Assembly: GCA_913056385.1 (NCBI GenBank) | Contig: CAJXND010000001.1 | Coordinates: forward strand, 62,001-126,000 | Direction: 5' to 3' | DNA from: an uncultured Ectothiorhodospiraceae bacterium | GTDB taxonomy: Bacteria; Pseudomonadota; Gammaproteobacteria; Nitrococcales; Nitrococcaceae | Length of the DNA stretch: 64,000 nt | In this document: positions 16,541 to 24,890 of the stretch, one piece after another | Numbering within the stretch: the stretch's first letter is position 1 | How the letters are laid out: each line of letters begins with the position of its first letter | The notes under the pieces: model-generated | What the model saw: the letters and a program-made list of their open reading frames with translations, nothing else | Told to the model about the DNA's origin: nothing | Databases searched by the model: none | Made by a program: the position numbers and the translations under genes

Positions 16541-17461
16541 TCAGGCGGCTTCCCCGAGTTCTTCGCGGCGAGCCTGACGCCAGTATCCCGGCGCGGGATC
16601 CGGCTGGCCAGTGCCGAGAATGTGGGCCATGAGCTCCAGCCCGGTGAAGGCCGCCGGGCCTGGCCGGCTGAAAAAGCGATTGCCGTCGACCAGATACACC
16701 GCCCCGTTCCGCACGGCCGCCAGCTCGTCCCATCCCGGCCGCGAGCGCATTGAATCCAGCCCCTGTGCGGCGCCGGCAACGGATTGCCCACAGGGCAGCA
16801 TGACGATGATTTCGGGGTCGAATCGCCGCACGGTTCCCCAGTCGACGACAACCGAGTGTTCGCCGGGCGCACCCAGCGACTCGCCACCGGCGGTGACAAC
16901 CATGTCGGGGATCCAGTGGCCGCCAATGAACAGCGGATCGGGCCACTCCACGGTCAGCACCCGCCTTGAGGGCGTTTGATGCCGTCGCACGGCCCGACGG
17001 CGCCGATCCAGCGTGTCGATCAATGCATGGCCCGTGTCCGGAACACCCGCTGCCTCCGCCACCCGGCGGATGTCCTCCAGCAGTCCGTCCAGATCCCGAC
17101 CGTCGAGGGCCAGTACCTCGGCGGCGCCGATGGCCTCGGCGGTGAGGCTCCCCGGGGTCGCGGCGCAGACGTCGCAGAGTGACTGGGAGAGGATGAGCCC
17201 GGGCTCGAGCTCGCGGAGGGCCGCCGGATCGGCCTGGAACAGTGGCGCGCCCGATGCCAGCCGATCGCGTACCTCGCGGTCGATGGCGGCCGGGTCGGTT
17301 TCCTGTGGATCAAGGGCGGCGATGCTGACCCGCCGGCGATTGAGGATGGAGGGTGGTTGGTCGCATTCCGCGGAGATGCCGACCAGCCGATCCGCCAGGC
17401 CCAGGGCCGAGACGATTTCGGTGGCGCCGGGCAGGAGGGAAACGATTCGGGCAGGCTGCAT
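16541..17461 (-). CDS. BtuF-like cobalamin/siderophore-type binding protein without signal peptide
   Basis: A 306-residue helical-backbone (cluster A-II) binding protein. The N-terminus RIVSLLPGATEIVSALGLAD is the BtuF/FhuD-type start, with GISAECDQP and later DPEIIVMLPCGQ and GWDELAAVRNGAVYLVDGNRFF typical of cobalamin-binding members. Notably there is no signal peptide: the mature-like sequence begins at residue 4 and no upstream in-frame start supplies one. No BtuC or BtuD partner is nearby. It may act in the cytoplasm, or export may use another route. It lies 79 bases downstream-facing of the SLC13 gene on the same strand. Confidence 0.8.
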   Translation of the reverse strand: MQPARIVSLLPGATEIVSALGLADRLVGISAECDQPPSILNRRRVSIAALDPQETDPAAIDREVRDRLASGAPLFQADPAALRELEPGLILSQSLCDVCAATPGSLTAEAIGAAEVLALDGRDLDGLLEDIRRVAEAAGVPDTGHALIDTLDRRRRAVRRHQTPSRRVLTVEWPDPLFIGGHWIPDMVVTAGGESLGAPGEHSVVVDWGTVRRFDPEIIVMLPCGQSVAGAAQGLDSMRSRPGWDELAAVRNGAVYLVDGNRFFSRPGPAAFTGLELMAHILGTGQPDPAPGYWRQARREELGEAA

Positions 17462-17476
17462 GGGAGCGGGGAGAGG

Positions 17477-17659
17477 CTAGCGGCGCCGCCGCTGGCCCTC
17501 GTGATGACGGTCGATCCATGCCTGCTTTTTGAGATGCGACTGCAGTTCGCGTCGCAGCTGCTCTTCGAAGGCACGCGCCTCCAGTTCGCTGTCCACCTGG
17601 GCGCGAAGCGCGTCCAGTGCCTCACGGCTCATTTCCGCAAGATTGATTTGTCGCTCCAC
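17477..17659 (-). CDS. small helical protein downstream of ProQ homologue
   Basis: A 60-residue charged, helix-forming protein with no family I recognise. The pattern SREALDALRAQVDSELEARA suggests a short coiled coil, and the tail is basic (HHEGQRRRR), compatible with nucleic acid binding. It starts at GTG 17659, or at ATG 17632, 30 bases after the proQ-like stop on the same strand and 15 bases before the next gene, so it fits the spacing of an operon member. The ribosome site is weak. It may be a real small gene or a chance frame in GC-rich DNA. Confidence 0.5.
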   Translation of the reverse strand: MERQINLAEMSREALDALRAQVDSELEARAFEEQLRRELQSHLKKQAWIDRHHEGQRRRR

Positions 17660-17689
17660 TTGTCTGCTCTCGTCGCTGATGGCGATGAT

Positions 17690-18136
17690 CTAGTGATTGA
17701 ATCGGTCGGCGAGCTGCTGGAGCTTGTCCTGCCGGCGCTGCTCCGCCGCCTCCTCGGCTCGCAGCCGCCTGCGCTCCGCCGCTTTCGCCTTCTGCTCGTT
17801 GCGCTGCTCGCGGGCCCGCGCAATAGCCTGTTCGGTCACGGCTTCGACCGTTTCGCCGGCCAGGTTGATCCGTTCGTGGCCGGCGATGATGGCATTCAGA
17901 TAAGCCGGTGAGCGGGTGTACCGCGCCAGGGCCTGGCGGATCAGCCAGGTGGGAACAGCGCTTTCCTCGTCGCCATTGTCCAGTGCCTTGCGGATATCCT
18001 TCTCGATACCGATCGCCAATGGCCGGATATCGTCACGCCGGGCCGTGAAACAGGCCGGGAAACGCTTGATCAATTCATCGATGAATGCCCGCGTGCGCTC
18101 GGCACGGCGGCGTCGCTGATTGGCTGTGTTGGACAT
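17690..18136 (-). CDS. ProQ/FinO family RNA chaperone
   Basis: A 148-residue RNA-binding protein with an N-terminal ProQ/FinO domain (about 15-110): FIDELIKRFPACF, RPLAIGIEKDIRKAL, and ALARYTRSPAYLNAI are the typical blocks. The C-terminal 40 residues are Arg/Glu/Ala-rich and helical, without the Tudor-like domain of long ProQ, as in minimal FinO-domain proteins. Such proteins stabilise small RNAs and mRNA 3' ends. It is the first gene of a minus-strand pair with the small coiled protein. Its upstream gap is shared with a divergent hypothetical gene. Confidence 0.9.
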   Translation of the reverse strand: MSNTANQRRRRAERTRAFIDELIKRFPACFTARRDDIRPLAIGIEKDIRKALDNGDEESAVPTWLIRQALARYTRSPAYLNAIIAGHERINLAGETVEAVTEQAIARAREQRNEQKAKAAERRRLRAEEAAEQRRQDKLQQLADRFNH

Positions 18137-18200
18137 GACTAGAGGCCGGTCGCTCCGCGTTCGGACTGTCGATCTGGAGCATACGCCATACGCGCACGGC

Positions 18201-18229
18201 TCAACAGACCGCCAATCGGGTTGTATGAT
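18201..18229 (+). promoter_or_regulatory. candidate promoter for the 18268 gene
   Basis: TCAACA (18201-18206), a 17-base spacer and TATGAT (18224-18229) directly preceded by TG. It lies 38 bases upstream of the hypothetical gene start in the divergent gap with the proQ-like gene. Confidence 0.45.
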
Positions 18230-18267
18230 GCCAGAACGTCAGAACAATTGCCGTTGGGGTGAATCCG

Positions 18268-18687
18268 ATGAGCGCAGACACCGTGATCCCGAAAAAGCAG
18301 CTCCTGAAGATTCTCGAGGACAGCCCGTTCGAGCATCTATCCAGCAGCGTCCATGTCATGGACAACCAGCGGGGCAGCGGACATGAGCTCGCCGGGGTAT
18401 CGCTTTACTCCAATGCCCGCGGCTGGATGGCCCAGGTCAACTGGCGGGCCGTGGTCGAGGCCGATGAAATCACCCTGCGCGTGGGCGACGGCGACAGCGG
18501 CGAGCGCGCCTACGAACTGCGGGATGAACACCATACGCGCCTGGCGGTGGGTGACGAGGGAGGTGACCCGGTCAGTGCCGACGAAGTCTCGGCGCTGGTG
18601 GCGCAGTCGCCACTCGCGAAGAGCTGGGAGGAGGATGTCGTGGGTGTGCTCAAGGAGACCCGAGAGCGCCAGGCGACACTGCACTGA
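18268..18687 (+). CDS. hypothetical protein
   Basis: A 139-residue soluble protein that I do not recognise. It is acidic in the second half, lacks a signal peptide or membrane segments, and contains a mixed region with QLLKILEDSPFEHLSSSVHV and WMAQVNWRAVVEADEITLRV that looks like alternating helix and strand. ATG 18268 follows GGGGTGA; a GTG at 18259 is also possible. It has its own promoter-like sequence and its stop is one base before the start of the UDG-like gene, suggesting an operon hypothetical-UDG-creatininase. Confidence 0.75.
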   Translation: MSADTVIPKKQLLKILEDSPFEHLSSSVHVMDNQRGSGHELAGVSLYSNARGWMAQVNWRAVVEADEITLRVGDGDSGERAYELRDEHHTRLAVGDEGGDPVSADEVSALVAQSPLAKSWEEDVVGVLKETRERQATLH

Positions 18688-18688
18688 C

Positions 18689-19369
18689 ATGTGTCGTCTG
18701 CCCGCCGGGCTGCTTGCCCGCTTCCGGGACGCCGCCGGGGATCTCCCGCAGCGTGACGATCCGGTCTACGCACGGGCCGGGCGTGATCCCCGCGACCCGA
18801 TCTTTGGCCTGGGGCCCGGGGATGCCCGGATCGCCTTTTTTGGCCGCGATCCCGGACGGGACGAGGTGCACGTCGGGGTGCCGTTCATCGGCGCCGGAGG
18901 CCGGCAGGTCCGCCGTGTGCTCTACCGGCGGCACCACCACGGTGAGATGGTCGATACCGACGACGCACTGAAGGCCGGTGAGGCGTATTTCTGGGCCAAT
19001 ACCGTACCGTACAAGCCGGAGGGCAACCGCGCCTGGTCCATGCGCGTCAAGCGAGCGTTCCAGCCGCTGGTGGCGGAGGTGCTGCTCTCCCTCTGGGGAG
19101 GACGCCATGTCATCAGCCTCGGCCGGGAAGCGTTCTTCTGGTTCGGTATCGACCAGGATCGCCAGGTGCGTCAGCGTCTCGAGCATCACTGGCAACAACC
19201 GGACCGGTTCGAGACCTCGCTGACCATCGATTTCGCCGGTCCGCAGGGGGCGGCCCGCACCCTGGAAATCCATCCGCTGCCGCATCCCTCGCCGTTGAAC
19301 GCCACCTGGTACAAGCGCTTCCCCGGATTGCTCGCGCAGCGTCTTGATGCGCTGGAGGGCAGAGCGTGA
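18689..19369 (+). CDS. Uracil-DNA glycosylase superfamily protein
   Basis: A 226-residue member of the uracil-DNA glycosylase fold. Motif 1 is FFGRDPGRDEVHVGVPFIGA (residues 50-69), comparable to the GEAPGxxED...PFVGxAG of family 4/5 enzymes but with GRDPG. NTVPYKPEGNRAWS resembles the NVVKCRPPxNR block, and HPLPHPSPLN near the C-terminus matches the HPS motif. The iron-sulfur cysteines of family 4 are absent. Thus a base-excision activity is possible but the substrate is unknown. ATG 18689 starts one base after the upstream stop, and its end overlaps the creatininase GTG. Confidence 0.75.
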   Translation: MCRLPAGLLARFRDAAGDLPQRDDPVYARAGRDPRDPIFGLGPGDARIAFFGRDPGRDEVHVGVPFIGAGGRQVRRVLYRRHHHGEMVDTDDALKAGEAYFWANTVPYKPEGNRAWSMRVKRAFQPLVAEVLLSLWGGRHVISLGREAFFWFGIDQDRQVRQRLEHHWQQPDRFETSLTIDFAGPQGAARTLEIHPLPHPSPLNATWYKRFPGLLAQRLDALEGRA

Positions 19370-20181
19370 CCGTTCACCGCTGGGCGGAACTCGACAGCGC
19401 CGGCCTGGCGGATTACCGGTCGCCCGAATCGGTTGCCCTGCTGCCGCTGGGCGCGGTAGAGCAGCACGGGCCCCATCTGCCGCTGGACACGGATACGCGA
19501 ATCGCGCAAGGCCTGGTCGAGGAGGCCATGAACCGCTGCCCGTCGGCACTGTCGCTGTTGTGCCTGCCGGTGCTGAGCATCGGCCAGGGGATCGAGCATG
19601 GCGCGTATCCCGGGACGCTGGCGCTCGGGCCGGCCACGTTCGAGGCCGTCCTCTACGACCTCGGTGCGTCCGTGGCCCGCTCGGGACTGCGGCGGCTGGT
19701 TCTCTTCTCTGCCCATGGTGGCAACCTGGCGGCCGTCGATACGGCGGCCCTGCGTCTGCGCCGGGATTTCGGGCTGCTCGTGGTCAAGGCCTGCTATTTC
19801 GACTTCCCACCCCCCGCGGGGGCCGTGCCGGAGCGGGAACTCCGCGAAGGGCTGCACGGCGGTGCCCTGGAGACGGCCCTGATGATGCACCTCGCCCCGG
19901 CACGAGTCGATGTGGCGCGGCTCGGGCATCACCCGTCGATCGAGTTCGATGCACTGGCCGACCGCCGTTGGCTGGGTGCCGAGACGCGGGCGGCTCGATT
20001 CGCCTGGCTGGCGGGCGATCTCAATCCGTCGGGCGTCTGCGGTGACAGTCGACTGGCCACGGCGGCACTGGGCGCTCGTCTAGCGGCGCATTACGGCGCA
20101 ATCCTGGCCGGGGTGATCGAAGAGGCCGCCGGCTTTCCGCTGGACCGGCTCAGGGTGCCGGCGCTTGATCCTCAGCGCTGA
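19366..20181 (+). CDS. Creatininase family amidohydrolase (possible ArfB/MftE-like)
   Basis: A 271-residue metal-dependent amidohydrolase. The metal site residues are visible: E32, H34 and H37-like positions in VEQHGPHLPLDTDT, then SAHGGN and HGGALETALMM with the late Glu. The family includes creatininase, the archaeal riboflavin enzyme ArfB (formamide hydrolase acting after GTP ring opening) and the mycofactocin protease MftE. Its neighbour is a convergent GTP cyclohydrolase II gene and a RibD-type reductase, so an ArfB-like role on a pyrimidine intermediate is attractive but unproven. GTG 19366 overlaps the UDG-like stop (GTGA). Confidence 0.88.
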   Translation: MTVHRWAELDSAGLADYRSPESVALLPLGAVEQHGPHLPLDTDTRIAQGLVEEAMNRCPSALSLLCLPVLSIGQGIEHGAYPGTLALGPATFEAVLYDLGASVARSGLRRLVLFSAHGGNLAAVDTAALRLRRDFGLLVVKACYFDFPPPAGAVPERELREGLHGGALETALMMHLAPARVDVARLGHHPSIEFDALADRRWLGAETRAARFAWLAGDLNPSGVCGDSRLATAALGARLAAHYGAILAGVIEEAAGFPLDRLRVPALDPQR

Positions 20182-21287
20182 TTGCCGTCCGCCGCCGAGT
20201 CGGCGAATACCTCCTCGAGCCAGTGTCCCGCCCGATCGGCCTTGGCCGTCAGATACCGGGCGTTGTGGCGGTTCAGCACTCCATGGACCGCCTCGCGGCC
20301 GGCGATCTCGATACCGGCCTCCTCCAGCGCCGCAATCTTTCCCGGGTTGTTGGTCATCAGACGGACCCGGCTGATGCCCAGGTCATCCAGCATGGCGGCC
20401 GCCACACCGTAGCGGCGCTCGTCCTCGCCGAACCCGAGCAGCTGATCGGCGTCAACGGTGTCGAGCCCGGTATCCTGCAGGCCGTAGGCACGCAGCTTGT
20501 TGGCCAGGCCGATGCCGCGTCCCTCCTGGGCAAGATAGAGCAGGATGCCGCCGCCCTCCTCGGCGATGGCCTGCACGGCGCTGCGCAGCTGCTCACCGCA
20601 GTCGCAGCGCAGCGAGCCGAACAGGTCACCCGTCAGGCAGGCCGAATGCATGCGTAGCGCCGGTGTCTTCGGCCACTGCCGGGGATCGCCGATGACCAGA
20701 GCGACATGCTCGAGCAACCCGTCCGCCTCGCGGTAGAGGACGAAACGCGATTGTTCTGCGCCGGACAGCGGCACCCGGGCCTCGCTGACGCGCTCCGGGT
20801 GGCGGCCGCTGTCGGCGAAAAAGCGCCGTGCGTCCCGGCGGTCGATGGAGAGGACCTCGCCCCGCTGGATCTCGCCGGCCAGTCGGTCGCGGTCGGGGTC
20901 ACTGTCGATGGCCAGCAGGGCCGGCAGGAGGGTTGCGCGTCGCGCCAGCTCCAGGGCCTGTCGTTCGCCCTCGGTCAGTGCCCGGGCCGTTGTGCCGGTG
21001 GGCCGGGCATCGCGTCCCTTTGCCAGCTGCTGCGCGGTTTTCATCAGGCTGGCTTTCGGGACGGCGACGGCCACACCATCGCCGGTATGGCCGTCCAGCC
21101 CGAGGGCTTCGGCCCGATGGGCGGTGAGCAGTACGCCGGGAGTGCCGGAGGCGAGCCCGAGTGCCTGTTCAAGCCGGGCTTCGGTGAGGTTCTCCAGTGC
21201 CAGTATCAGCGACCCGCCAGCTTCGTCAGCCAGATGAACGGGTTCGCCGCGCCTGAGATCGATCAGTGCGCGCCGGATGCGCTGCAT
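20172..21287 (-). CDS. ribA: GTP cyclohydrolase II with degenerate N-terminal domain
   Basis: GTP cyclohydrolase II opens GTP to 2,5-diamino-6-ribosylamino-pyrimidinone phosphate, formate and pyrophosphate, the first step of riboflavin synthesis. The C-terminal catalytic domain is complete: zinc ligands C217, C228 and C230 (CLTGDLFGSLRCDC), YLAQEGRGIGLANKLRAYGL and MTNNPGKI. Residues 1-165 resemble a degenerated RibB-like domain, without the DHBP synthase acidic motif. This 371-residue form is typical of alphaproteobacterial-type RibA. AAGGAG precedes ATG 21287. It diverges from a RibD-C reductase; no ribB, ribH or ribE is near, so it may serve a dedicated pathway. Confidence 0.9.
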   Translation of the reverse strand: MQRIRRALIDLRRGEPVHLADEAGGSLILALENLTEARLEQALGLASGTPGVLLTAHRAEALGLDGHTGDGVAVAVPKASLMKTAQQLAKGRDARPTGTTARALTEGERQALELARRATLLPALLAIDSDPDRDRLAGEIQRGEVLSIDRRDARRFFADSGRHPERVSEARVPLSGAEQSRFVLYREADGLLEHVALVIGDPRQWPKTPALRMHSACLTGDLFGSLRCDCGEQLRSAVQAIAEEGGGILLYLAQEGRGIGLANKLRAYGLQDTGLDTVDADQLLGFGEDERRYGVAAAMLDDLGISRVRLMTNNPGKIAALEEAGIEIAGREAVHGVLNRHNARYLTAKADRAGHWLEEVFADSAADGNQR

Positions 21288-21346
21288 GGTTGCTCCTTCG
21301 TTCCGGTCTCTGGCGATAGACCGTCCCGGACTGTAACAATTCCGTG

Positions 21347-22177
21347 ATGATGACACAGGATGACCCGACCGCCATGCCGGATACACCCGATCGGGCCTGG
21401 TCCCGGCTGCTCGCCGCCTGCCACAACGGCACAATGGACCAGTGGGCCGAAGCGACCGGCCGACGGGACGCTGCCGACATGTCGGCACTGTCTCCGGCGG
21501 AGGCGGCGCAGTCCCTGTGGCAACGCTACGCACCCCTGGCCCGGCCGGTTGAGCAGGGCGTGCGGGTAATCGCCCAGCTGGGTCAGAGCCTCGATGGCCG
21601 CGTCGCCACACCGACCGGCCATTCCCATTACGTAACCGGTCCGGCGGATCGTGCCCACCTGCACCGATTGCGCGCGCTCAGCGATGCCGTGCTTGTCGGC
21701 GCCGGCACAGTCGTCGCCGATGACCCGAGACTGACGGTGCGAGAAGTGGCCGGCCCCCAGCCCATTCGAGTCGTGTCCGCCACGCGAGAGGGAATCGATT
21801 CCCACCGGTCGATCTTCCGCGACGGCATGGCCCCGACCTGGGCCATCGCACCGGCTGGAGTGGCCATGCCGCCGGTGGATCGCCGGATCCAGCCGGTGGG
21901 CATGGCACCGGCCACCATCCTGGCCGCGCTGGCGGAGGCGGGTGTTCGGCGCCTGCTGGTGGAGGGCGGCGCGAGGACGGTGTCGGCCTGGCTGGCGGCC
22001 GGTCTGGTGGATCACCTCTACCTGGCGGTGGCGCCGGTCATCATCGGCTCCGGGCCCACCGGGCTGCAATTACCGGCGATCAGCCGCATGGAGGAGGCCT
22101 GGCGACCGCCCATCGAGCAGTTCGATCTCGGTGATGACCGGCTTTATCGTCTGGATTTCAACGGCGGATCAGGGTGA
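21347..22177 (+). CDS. RibD C-terminal-type (dihydrofolate reductase-like) reductase
   Basis: A 276-residue protein whose region from about residue 60 is the RibD reductase domain: QLGQSLDGRVAT, SDAVLVGAGTVVADDPRLTVR, and LLVEGGARTVSAWLAAGLVD followed by APVIIG. Such enzymes reduce the ribosyl chain of the GTP-derived pyrimidine with NADPH. The CMP/dCMP-type deaminase domain of bifunctional RibD is absent, replaced by about 60 residues of unknown helical sequence. It is divergent from ribA across about 60 bases and converges on the flippase-like gene by 20 bases. GTG 21344 and ATG 21350 are other possible starts. Confidence 0.87.
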   Translation: MMTQDDPTAMPDTPDRAWSRLLAACHNGTMDQWAEATGRRDAADMSALSPAEAAQSLWQRYAPLARPVEQGVRVIAQLGQSLDGRVATPTGHSHYVTGPADRAHLHRLRALSDAVLVGAGTVVADDPRLTVREVAGPQPIRVVSATREGIDSHRSIFRDGMAPTWAIAPAGVAMPPVDRRIQPVGMAPATILAALAEAGVRRLLVEGGARTVSAWLAAGLVDHLYLAVAPVIIGSGPTGLQLPAISRMEEAWRPPIEQFDLGDDRLYRLDFNGGSG

Positions 22178-23036
22178 TCAGCCCCGGCGTGCTGGCCAGG
22201 AGGGTCAGCCCACCGTAGAGGACGGCAGCGCTGATCCCCTCGGCTGCCGGTAATCCGGCCATGGGCCAGAGCATCGCAGCTGCACCCTCCCTCAGTCCCC
22301 AGCCGGCGATGCTCGCCGGAATCAGCATGGTGAACAGGACCAGCGGGATCAGCGGCAGCCATTCGCCGGGGCCGCTCGATGGTGCCAGCGCCATCACGCA
22401 ACAGGCATAGACGGCGATATAGCTACCGGCGACCAGCAGTGAGGCCAGCAACTGCACCGGCAGGATCGCCGGCGTCAGCAGCGCGCTGCGAAGCGCCTGC
22501 CACCAGTCCCGAAGCCAGGCTGGCCGCCAGCCGATGAGCACGGCGAGCACCGCGCCGCCGGTCAGCACAGCGATCGCCGCCAGTGCCGTCCTCGCTGCGC
22601 TGCCCACCGTCATCAGGCCTTCGCCGGGCGGCCACAGCCACCAGCTCAGGATGGCGAGACCGGCCATGGCCAGCTGACCGGAGAAGCGTTCAATGACGAC
22701 GGCCTGAAACGCCGGTGCGCGCCGGGGGGCATCGTTGCCATGCCGCCAGGCTCGCTGAGCGTCACCCACCACGCCCCCGGGCAGGACCTGGTTGACCAGC
22801 GTGGCGAGGTAGTACTCGCGCACCGCGGTGCCAGCCGCCAGCGTCAGCTGCAACCTGGCCGCGGTGAACTGCCAGCGCCAGGCCGACAGGATCACCTGCA
22901 GGACGGTGATCAGGAGCCCGGCCAGGACCCAGCGCGGATCGATGCGCTGGAGCTGGTTGACGACGCCATCTCCGAACTGCAGGGCGATAAAGCCCATGAT
23001 CCCGGCGCTGACGAGCAGTCGGATCAGCCGCGGCAT
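22158..23036 (-). CDS. Flippase-like/LPG synthase transmembrane protein (UPF0104)
   Basis: A 292-residue polytopic membrane protein with about seven to eight helices, of the UPF0104/AglD-like family related to the membrane part of lysylphosphatidylglycerol synthase. The family motifs VNQVLPGGVVGDAQRAWR near residue 80 and IPASIAGWGLREGA near 245 are clear. Homologues take part in lipid-linked glycan or lipid headgroup handling. Its start overlaps the methyltransferase stop by 13 bases, so it is the last gene of the tight operon dehydrogenase-PTPS-glycosyltransferase-methyltransferase. It may move the pathway product or carry it across the membrane. Confidence 0.85.
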   Translation of the reverse strand: MPRLIRLLVSAGIMGFIALQFGDGVVNQLQRIDPRWVLAGLLITVLQVILSAWRWQFTAARLQLTLAAGTAVREYYLATLVNQVLPGGVVGDAQRAWRHGNDAPRRAPAFQAVVIERFSGQLAMAGLAILSWWLWPPGEGLMTVGSAARTALAAIAVLTGGAVLAVLIGWRPAWLRDWWQALRSALLTPAILPVQLLASLLVAGSYIAVYACCVMALAPSSGPGEWLPLIPLVLFTMLIPASIAGWGLREGAAAMLWPMAGLPAAEGISAAVLYGGLTLLASTPGLITLIRR

Positions 23037-23845
23037 GGCACTGCCAGAACGTCCTCATGGCCGACACGGACATGACTATGATCCACAGCGGTCAGCCGCG
23101 CACCCAGCCAGGCGTCCAGGCGCTCGCGCTCCCCCGGTTCCCGGGCCATGGCCGCTTCATGCCATCCCTGCAGCAGCAGGCGTTGTAACGGCGCCTGGGC
23201 AGGTGTCAGGTGCCAGTCGCTGCGCCGCCGGATCACGGTCGCCCCCCGCCGGCTGAAAGCGGTGTCGGCCGCCGCGGCTGCTTCCGGCCCCAGCGCCCTG
23301 CCCATGTCCTTCTCGCCGCGCTGATGGTCGAGTACGGCGGCCTTGATGAGGGTGTCATCCGGCAGCGCCGGCGAGAGCGTCATGCAGCCGTCAAAACTCA
23401 GCGCCAGAAGGGCCGGCAGGCCCTGTGCCGTGCAATAGTCCGCCAATCGCTCAATCCAGTCATTCGTGACCAGATCCAGCAGGGCCGATGCAGTGATCAG
23501 ATCCACTGCCGCAGGCAGACAGGCCGGGAAGTCGGCGAGGTCCGCCGAATGGGGCGTGGCGGTGACGCTCGCCGCCCCGCATGCGATGGCCGACCCGGGT
23601 TCCGTCGCGCCGGCCCGGGTGAGCAGCCCATGGTCGTGGTCGATCAGCCACCATTGCTGAGGGTGCGGGAGGCGGGGGGCAAGGTAGCGCAGGTTGCTGC
23701 CGGCCCCCGCCCCCAGATCGGCGATCCGCAGGGGCCGCGTGGCAGGGAGTTCCTCCGCGAGCCGCCGGGCCAGCTGATCGGGGCGGGCGGCGTGGTCGGC
23801 CGGTTCGCGGAGCGCGAGCCAGTCGGCGGCAAACTGCTCAGGCAT
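23024..23845 (-). CDS. SAM-dependent methyltransferase
   Basis: A class I methyltransferase of 273 residues. The SAM-binding motif I is RIADLGAGAGSNLRYLAPRL (about 41-60), with acidic motif WWLIDHD, and DLITASALLDLVT as the post-motif. The rest is not specific. The methyl acceptor is unknown, but the gene is translationally coupled with the glycosyltransferase (eight-base overlap) and the flippase-like gene. It could methylate the pterin-like or lipid-linked product of the cluster. ATG 23845 has GAGG five bases upstream; GTG 23848 is the alternative. Confidence 0.84.
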   Translation of the reverse strand: MPEQFAADWLALREPADHAARPDQLARRLAEELPATRPLRIADLGAGAGSNLRYLAPRLPHPQQWWLIDHDHGLLTRAGATEPGSAIACGAASVTATPHSADLADFPACLPAAVDLITASALLDLVTNDWIERLADYCTAQGLPALLALSFDGCMTLSPALPDDTLIKAAVLDHQRGEKDMGRALGPEAAAAADTAFSRRGATVIRRRSDWHLTPAQAPLQRLLLQGWHEAAMAREPGERERLDAWLGARLTAVDHSHVRVGHEDVLAVPCRG

Positions 23846-24890
23846 CACTACCTCGATCCAGAAGGTCCATGAAATGCTGGACGCCGGGTGCCCAGTCGGC
23901 GAGCCGATCCCGTGCCCGCCGAGCCCCTCCGGCGAGTGACTGCCTCAGGGCATGGTCCTCCAGCAGACGATGCAGGGCATCGGCGAGGGCCGCCGGGTCA
24001 TCGGGCGGAACCGCGAGCCCGGCGTCCGGCGGTAGCGTCGTGGCGAGGGCACCCCCGGTGGTCGTGAGGACGGGGAGCCCATAGGCCACCGCCTCGTTGA
24101 TGACCATGCCGTAGCCCTCGTAGCGCGAGGGCAGAACGAACAGATCCGCAGCCCGATAGGCGGCGTCCAGTGTCCCGGCATCCAGTGCGCCGTCGATTTC
24201 CACGCGCTCGGCAAGGCCCAGGGTCTGCCTTTGCGCATGCAGTGCCGCCGCATAGAGCGGGTCAAGGTCGGCCGGCCCCGCCAGTCGGCATCGCCACCGC
24301 CGATCGGTGATCTGCGAGAGCGCGTCGAGCAGGTTGTGCTGCGCCTTGCGTGGAGATAATGCGGCTACACACAGCAGCATGGGCGTGTCATCACCGCTGC
24401 CGGTGGCAAGCGGCCGGGGTGAACAGCCGGGCTCGATGACCTCCGTCGCACCCCGGTGGATGCCCAGTTCCCGAAGGCGGCTGGCGGTGAACCCGCTCGT
24501 GGTGATGACGCACCGGGCCTGTGCCACTGCCTGCGTCTCCCGCTCCAGCAGTCGGCGGGCCAGGGCTGGATCGATCCCGCTCTCGTCGGCCAGGGGGTGA
24601 TGGATGAGCGCATGCAGCCGCAGTCGCGGGGCATGAGGCGAGAAGACCTCCGGTAGCCCGCCCAGCACCAACCCGTCCACCACCACCCTCGCCCCGTCGG
24701 GCAGAGGGGCAAGCGCCGCGTCGACGGCGGCCCGGGCGGTTTCATCGGCATCCGGGAACCGACCCGGCAGTTCGCTGACCGCCACGGAGAGACCCTGCTC
24801 ACGCAGCCCCTCGACGATCTCACGATCGTAGCGGCTACCGCCGGTGGGCCGGTCGAGTGTGCCCGGGACCAGAAAGTAACAGCCGCTCAC
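23838..24890 (-). CDS. Family 4 glycosyltransferase (GT-B fold)
   Basis: A 350-residue retaining GT-B glycosyltransferase. The N-terminal acceptor domain begins [20 protein letters not shown], with the glycine-rich donor-side loop, and the C-terminal half has [18 protein letters not shown] and the GT4 E-x7-E block [18 protein letters not shown] followed by TTGGAL. No membrane segment, so it works in the cytoplasm. It overlaps the PTPS stop (ATGA) and the methyltransferase start, placing sugar transfer inside the pterin-like cluster. Pterin glycosyltransferases are known in cyanobacteria; the acceptor here is inferred. Confidence 0.88.
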   Translation of the reverse strand: MSGCYFLVPGTLDRPTGGSRYDREIVEGLREQGLSVAVSELPGRFPDADETARAAVDAALAPLPDGARVVVDGLVLGGLPEVFSPHAPRLRLHALIHHPLADESGIDPALARRLLERETQAVAQARCVITTSGFTASRLRELGIHRGATEVIEPGCSPRPLATGSGDDTPMLLCVAALSPRKAQHNLLDALSQITDRRWRCRLAGPADLDPLYAAALHAQRQTLGLAERVEIDGALDAGTLDAAYRAADLFVLPSRYEGYGMVINEAVAYGLPVLTTTGGALATTLPPDAGLAVPPDDPAALADALHRLLEDHALRQSLAGGARRARDRLADWAPGVQHFMDLLDRGSDA

